A program made the position numbers and the translations under genes. DNA of 64,000 bases, from positions 310,001 through 374,000 of the forward strand of contig NZ_JAZHBO010000001.1 in NCBI RefSeq assembly GCF_036541335.1, given 5' to 3'. The DNA comes from Aquilutibacter rugosus (GTDB taxonomy: Bacteria; Pseudomonadota; Gammaproteobacteria; Xanthomonadales; Xanthomonadaceae). This document shows, one piece after another, positions 60,496 to 64,000 of the stretch. Within the stretch, counting starts at the first letter, position 1; the number at the start of each line of letters is the position of its first letter. The notes beneath the pieces were generated by a model. It did no database searches. It saw only the letters and a program-made list of their open reading frames with translations, and was not told where the DNA came from.

Positions 60496-61218
60496 TTACC
60501 GTGGCAAATCAAACCACAGCAGCTGGACTTCGTCCTCAGCGAGCTGACGCAGGGCCAACTCACCGTCTTCATCGACCAGGCCGATGGCATCGCCGGCGTT
60601 CAACTGACGCACAGTGCCACCGAGTTCGACCTCGAGTTCACCGCCCAGAATCTGCAACCAGTAACGGCGTGTCGGATCCAACTGACGCGTCGTCGCATCG
60701 GACTTGCGCAAGCCGCGGCCAAACAGCACCGCATCCTGACGCCAGGGCAGACCGCCATCACGACCCTCGGGCGCGGCCAGCGTGACCCACTGATGGAGTC
60801 GCGAGGCGAACGCGAAATGCTCCTGCCCGTACTGCGGCGTGGCGTTGACCTGATTAGGCTGCACCCAGATCTGCAGAAAATGCACCGGATCGGTAGCGCC
60901 GCCATTCATTTCCGAATGTTCGACGCCATGCCCGGCACTCATCCACTGCACATCACCGGCGCGAATTACACCCGCATTGCCTTGGCTATCACGATGCGCC
61001 AGTTCACCACTGAGAACGACCGACACGATTTCCATGTTGGCGTGACTGTGCGGTGCAAATCCGCCACCGCCGGCGACTCGGTCCTCGTTGATCACGCGCA
61101 GCGGGCCGAAACCCATCCACTGCGGATCGTAGTAGCCGGCAAAGGAAAACGTATGCGCCGAACGCAGCCAGCCATGATCGGCCTGGCCACGCTCTGCCGC
61201 ACGGCGTTCAATAATCAC
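60496..61218 (-). CDS. Pirin family protein (GTG start)
   Basis: A 240-residue bicupin protein. Metal ligands His57, His59, His101 and Glu103 appear in PHSHANME and GVEHSE, and the N-terminus RRAAERGQADHGWLRSAHTFSFAGYYD contains the usual pirin opening (read as RRAAERGQADHGWL and RSAHTFSFAGYYD). Some pirins are quercetin dioxygenases (YhhW), others act in redox sensing. The GTG start overlaps the YceI stop by 4 bp. Confidence 0.9.
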   Translation of the reverse strand: MIIERRAAERGQADHGWLRSAHTFSFAGYYDPQWMGFGPLRVINEDRVAGGGGFAPHSHANMEIVSVVLSGELAHRDSQGNAGVIRAGDVQWMSAGHGVEHSEMNGGATDPVHFLQIWVQPNQVNATPQYGQEHFAFASRLHQWVTLAAPEGRDGGLPWRQDAVLFGRGLRKSDATTRQLDPTRRYWLQILGGELEVELGGTVRQLNAGDAIGLVDEDGELALRQLAEDEVQLLWFDLPR

Positions 61219-61790
61219 GGAGTGGTGCCTTCGGCGGTGATCCGCAGATCGACCTTATCCGACACGGCCGGAGCAAATGCGCCGACGCCGAAATCACTGC
61301 GCTTGATCGTGGTCACGGCATTGAAACCGATGGCCGACTTCTTCACCATCGGATGCACGCCCGTACCGTTGAGCGTCACATCGAGAACCACCGGCTTGGT
61401 GATGTTCTTGATGGTCAGGTTGCCCGTCACTTTCAGCTTGTTCTTACCGAGCGAAGTGACCTTGGTGCTCTTGAACGTCGCATTGGGGTAGGACTCTGCA
61501 TCAAAGAAATCCTTGCCGCTCAGGTGCTTGTCGAGATCCGGCACGAAGGTATCCATCAGGCTCAGCGGCAGCGTCACTTCGACGCTCGAGCGTTGCGGGG
61601 CCTTGGCGTCATACACCAGCACGCCTTTATCAATACCGAAATTGGCGGAAGGACGCGAGAAACCCATATGGTTCCAGGTCACCAGCACTTGCGTGTGGGT
61701 CGGGTCCAGGTTGTAAGTGACCGGAGCGGCCACGGCGGGAACAGCGGCGGCCAACAGCAGGCCGGCGAGCATCGTTTTAATCGTACGCAT
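61215..61790 (-). CDS. YceI family periplasmic protein
   Basis: A 191-residue exported lipocalin-like protein (signal peptide residues 1-22, ending VAA). THTQVLVTWNHMGFSRPSANF, the SVEVTLPLSLMDTFVPDLDKHL block (given as SVEVTLPLSLM and DTFVPDLDKHL) and VKKSAIGFNAVTTIKRSDFGV are family-typical. YceI proteins bind isoprenoid-like lipids and are induced by base or osmotic stress. GGAG precedes the ATG. Between nitroreductase and pirin in one operon. Confidence 0.92.
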   Translation of the reverse strand: MRTIKTMLAGLLLAAAVPAVAAPVTYNLDPTHTQVLVTWNHMGFSRPSANFGIDKGVLVYDAKAPQRSSVEVTLPLSLMDTFVPDLDKHLSGKDFFDAESYPNATFKSTKVTSLGKNKLKVTGNLTIKNITKPVVLDVTLNGTGVHPMVKKSAIGFNAVTTIKRSDFGVGAFAPAVSDKVDLRITAEGTTP

Positions 61791-61817
61791 GGAACAGTCT
61801 CCAAAAAAGGGAAGGAC

Positions 61818-62405
61818 TTACAGAATTTGTGCAGCTTCGTCGAACGGCAGGCGCGGCGAGCGCGGGAACAGAGCGGCCGGGTCGCCTTCGCCCAAGTTGA
61901 TCAGGAAATTCGACTTGATGGCAGTGCCGGCGAAGAATTCGCCATCAACACCGGCGTTATCGAAACCGGACATCGGGCCGGTATCCAGACCCAGAGCGCG
62001 GGCGGCCATGATCAGGTAGGCGCCTTGCAGCGAACCGTTACGGAATGCGCTGGTTTCGATCAGGGACTGGTTGCCTTCGAACCACGGACGCGCATCGACG
62101 TGCGGGAACAGGTACGGCAGTTTTTCGTAGAAGGCTTCGTCGTGGGCGACGATGACGGTCACCGGAGCGGCCATGGTCTTTTCGAGGTTGCCAGCATCCA
62201 TGAACGGTTCCAGGCGCTTTTTCGCCTCGGCCGAACGGATGAAGACAAAGCGGGCCGGCGTGGCGTTGACCGCGGTCGGACCGAACTTGGTCAGATCATA
62301 GAGTTTGTGCAGGGTTTCATCGCTGATTTCGCCACCGAGCACATTGTGGGTGCGGGCGTGGGTGAACAGCTGTTCGATTGCAGAAGCTTGAAGCGCGTCA
62401 GCCAT
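61818..62405 (-). CDS. Nitroreductase family protein, RutE/malonic semialdehyde reductase-like
   Basis: A 195-residue FMN-dependent oxidoreductase of the HadB/RutE subgroup. FGPTAVNATPARFVFI, SAFRNGSLQGAYLIMAARALGLDTGPMSGFD (as FRNGSLQGAYLIMAA and GLDTGPMSGFD) and the LGEGDPAALFPRSPRLPFDEA ending are typical. E. coli RutE reduces malonic semialdehyde in pyrimidine degradation; no other rut genes are here, so only a quinone or nitro/aldehyde reductase role is safe. First gene of the nitroreductase-YceI-pirin group. Confidence 0.9.
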   Translation of the reverse strand: MADALQASAIEQLFTHARTHNVLGGEISDETLHKLYDLTKFGPTAVNATPARFVFIRSAEAKKRLEPFMDAGNLEKTMAAPVTVIVAHDEAFYEKLPYLFPHVDARPWFEGNQSLIETSAFRNGSLQGAYLIMAARALGLDTGPMSGFDNAGVDGEFFAGTAIKSNFLINLGEGDPAALFPRSPRLPFDEAAQIL

Positions 62406-62443
62406 GACGGATTTTCCTTAGTGAAATGAGATTGGATGCGGCC

Positions 62444-62471
62444 ATTGTATGATTCTCAAAATAGCTAGCAA
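62444..62471 (-). promoter_or_regulatory. Candidate promoter of the nitroreductase-YceI-pirin operon
   Basis: On the minus strand TTGCTA (62471-62466) and TACAAT (62449-62444) are 16 bp apart, about 40 bp before the nitroreductase ATG, in the gap shared with the ELM1-like gene. Confidence 0.45.
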
Positions 62472-62502
62472 ACACGACCGCTGGAACACAGTCATCCCAA
62501 AA

Positions 62503-63510
62503 ATGCAACAATCAGATCCCCTAGCCCCCAGCACCGACGCCCGCGCAACGTGGGTTCTCAGCGATGGCCGGGCCGGGAACCACCGCCAGGCCCAAGCCCT
62601 GGCGACCACCCTGGCGCGCGCTTATACCGATCGCCTGATCCATCCTACCGTGCCTTGGCGCTGGGCCGCGCCCCGTGTGTTGCCGTTTAGCACGAAGGCC
62701 TTTGCCGGCCCGGTGCGTCACGTGCTCGAGGGCCGGGAGCCGGCCCCGCAACTGGTGATCGGCTGCGGCCGCCAAGCGGCGCTGGCCACCCGCCTGCTGC
62801 GGCGACGCGGTTCGCACGTGATCCAGATCCTGGATCCGCGCGTGAACCTGTCGGCCTGGGACGCCGTGATCCTGCCGCACCACGATCGCCGCGAGGGCCC
62901 CAACGTCGTGCGCATCCACGGCGCCCTGCACAGCATGAGCCCGGCGGCACTGGACGCGGCCCGCTCGACGTTCTCCACGACGCTGGGCAGCCTCAGCGCG
63001 CCGCGCATCGCCGTTCTGCTCGGTGGCGACACGCACAAGCGCCCGTTCGATGCCGAGCAGGCGTTGCAGGCCGTGCAAGCGCTGGCCCCGTTCGGCTCGC
63101 TAATGGTCTCGACCTCGCGTCGCACGCCTGCAGCCGTCGCCGCCCAACTGCGGACCCTGCCCGTCCTGCGCGATCACCTACTGTGGACCGGCGAGTCCGA
63201 TGCCCAGCACGCTGTGGCGCACTTCACCAATCCCTATGCAGGCTATTTAGCCTGGGCCGATGCGATTGTCTGCAGCGCCGACTCGGTCTCCATGCTCAGC
63301 GAGGCCGCAGCGACCACCGCACCGCTCTATTTGCTCGGCACGCCGGGCGATGATGCGCCTTCGCGGTTCGCCGAGGAGCTCGTGGCCCGCGGTCGGGCGC
63401 AGTGGTGGTCCGCCGAATCACCGGCCATTGCCATGACGCCGGTGGCGCCGTTTAACGGCCTGCAGACGCTACTGAAGGATCTGCGGCAAACGCCGGCGTT
63501 CGCGCGCTAA
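62503..63510 (+). CDS. Mitochondrial fission ELM1-like family protein
   Basis: A 335-residue protein of the ELM1/COG3660 family, GT-B-like in fold, found in many proteobacteria. WVLSDGRAGNHRQAQALA at the N-terminus, QLVIGCGRQAALATRLL, HHDRREGPNVVRIHGALH, the LLGGDTHKRPF loop and CSADSVSMLSEA are conserved blocks. Function in bacteria is unproven. I prefer the ATG at 62503; an earlier ATG at 62449 lies in the divergent promoter region. The 3' end overlaps glnE by 59 bp. Confidence 0.82.
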   Translation: MQQSDPLAPSTDARATWVLSDGRAGNHRQAQALATTLARAYTDRLIHPTVPWRWAAPRVLPFSTKAFAGPVRHVLEGREPAPQLVIGCGRQAALATRLLRRRGSHVIQILDPRVNLSAWDAVILPHHDRREGPNVVRIHGALHSMSPAALDAARSTFSTTLGSLSAPRIAVLLGGDTHKRPFDAEQALQAVQALAPFGSLMVSTSRRTPAAVAAQLRTLPVLRDHLLWTGESDAQHAVAHFTNPYAGYLAWADAIVCSADSVSMLSEAAATTAPLYLLGTPGDDAPSRFAEELVARGRAQWWSAESPAIAMTPVAPFNGLQTLLKDLRQTPAFAR

Positions 63511-64000
63511 TCACCGCGGCGCTCGCTTCAATCGCCGGCGTCCGTGGCACCAGGCGCGGCCGCCGATCCAGACCGCACCGCAAGCCCTGATCGAGCAAGG
63601 CCAGATAGGCCGAGCGCAACGCGTCCGTATCGCCATCGAGACGCTGCAGCAATTCCAGGTTGCCGGTGTCCTCCAGCCATTGCGGCGACTTCGCTGCGTG
63701 TTCCAACACCTGCTGCTGCAGATGGAACTCGAGATCCACCAGCGCGCCACGTCCCTGCTTGAGATCGAGCAAGCTCGCACTGCTGCGATCCAGCTCCTTG
63801 CGCATGCGCGCCCGCATCTGTGCGATCTCGTCGTGCAAACCCTGCACGTCGCGCGGACGACTTAGAATCTCGGCCCTTAGCTGCGTAAAACGCTCACACA
63901 ACTGCGCATCACCGGCAATCGGTCGCGACCGCACCAGCGCCTGATGCTCCCAGGTCCATGCGCGTTCGCGCTGATATTGCGCATACGCACTGAAACTCGA
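63452..64000 (-). CDS. glnE: Bifunctional glutamine synthetase adenylyltransferase/deadenylase GlnE (3' part)
   Basis: C-terminal 182 residues of GlnE, which adenylylates and deadenylylates glutamine synthetase in response to PII. The frame is open to the right window edge. FSAYAQYQRERAWTWEHQAL and VRSRPIAGD belong to the end of the adenylyltransferase domain, and DLKQGRGALVDLEFHLQQQVL with NLELLQRLDGD to the C-terminal helical region. The stop lies within the convergent ELM1-like gene (59-bp overlap), and the tail after LLDQGLRCGL is family-divergent. Confidence 0.92.
   Translation of the reverse strand, partial: SSFSAYAQYQRERAWTWEHQALVRSRPIAGDAQLCERFTQLRAEILSRPRDVQGLHDEIAQMRARMRKELDRSSASLLDLKQGRGALVDLEFHLQQQVLEHAAKSPQWLEDTGNLELLQRLDGDTDALRSAYLALLDQGLRCGLDRRPRLVPRTPAIEASAAVISARTPAFAADPSVASAGR

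Noticed and set aside
1..64000. Mobile elements, tRNA or rRNA genes, prophage or defence genes.
   Set aside because: No transposase, integrase, phage or toxin-antitoxin-type product and no cloverleaf or rRNA sequence was seen; all coding space is accounted for by chromosomal core and accessory metabolism genes.

Overview
This 64-kb window looks like ordinary chromosome of a GC-rich gammaproteobacterium, most likely of the order Lysobacterales (Xanthomonadales). Four things point there: the divergent tsaD / rpsU-yqeY-dnaG arrangement, a tandem dsbA pair behind cytochrome c4, a maltodextrin locus built around a TonB-dependent receptor and an SLC45-type MFS porter instead of an ABC importer, and the coxB-ctaD-ctaG-coxC / SURF1-ctaA-ctaB layout. 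The genus cannot be named from the sequence alone. I see no rRNA, tRNA, CRISPR array, insertion sequence or prophage gene. Genes are packed tightly: many junctions are 4-bp ATGA/GTGA overlaps, and four convergent pairs overlap at their 3' ends.

Layout. 1-2148: 3' part of an Opp/Dpp-type peptide-binding protein plus one permease. 2161-15643: alpha-glucan utilisation locus (GH13 enzyme, SLC45-like porter, six-hairpin glycosidase, pullulanase, GH13 amylase with a glucodextranase-type C-terminal module, TonB-dependent receptor), with two LacI-operator-like palindromes near the receptor. 15753-23239: engB, cytochrome c4, two DsbA-like proteins, an EEP-family phosphoesterase, a lytic transglycosylase and the CCA-adding enzyme. 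23176-27005: five co-directional genes (tsaD, pteridine-reductase-like SDR, folB, MidA-type methyltransferase, VanZ) joined by four 4-bp overlaps. 27022-29637: rpsU-yqeY-dnaG. 29660-33348: YetF, S9 peptidase, GNAT, YoaK. 33363-41750: aa3-type cytochrome c oxidase structural and assembly genes, including a 45-residue gene, broken by an unusual heptamer-repeat and hairpin array. 41811-44999: putA. 45082-54763: FadL-type porin, rhomboid, the gpmI-envC-ctp operon, a VNG-repeat beta-solenoid candidate, an M28 lipoprotein peptidase and a MAPEG protein. 54767-60438: 2OG-Fe oxygenase, then lipid A/LPS genes (waaA, LpxL-like acyltransferase, O-antigen-ligase-like protein, GT4) and a zf-CHCC protein. 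60496-64000: pirin, YceI, nitroreductase, ELM1-like protein and the 3' end of glnE.

How the parts work together. In the glucan locus the receptor would import maltodextrins across the outer membrane, exported debranching and alpha-1,4 enzymes would shorten them, and the MFS porter would take up small products. The respiratory block contains catalytic subunits CtaC, CtaD and CoxC, the copper chaperone CtaG, heme A synthesis (CtaB, CtaA) and SURF1. Cytochrome c4 upstream is a plausible electron donor, and the DsbA pair could serve its thiol chemistry.

No convincing new multi-gene system is visible. The least explained signals are the array at 37122-37330, the VNG-repeat protein, the unclassified six-hairpin glycosidase, and a terminator-like hairpin whose T-tract runs straight into the start codon of the zf-CHCC gene. 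Alternative starts were chosen by signal peptide, ribosome-binding site or family length, as stated per gene.
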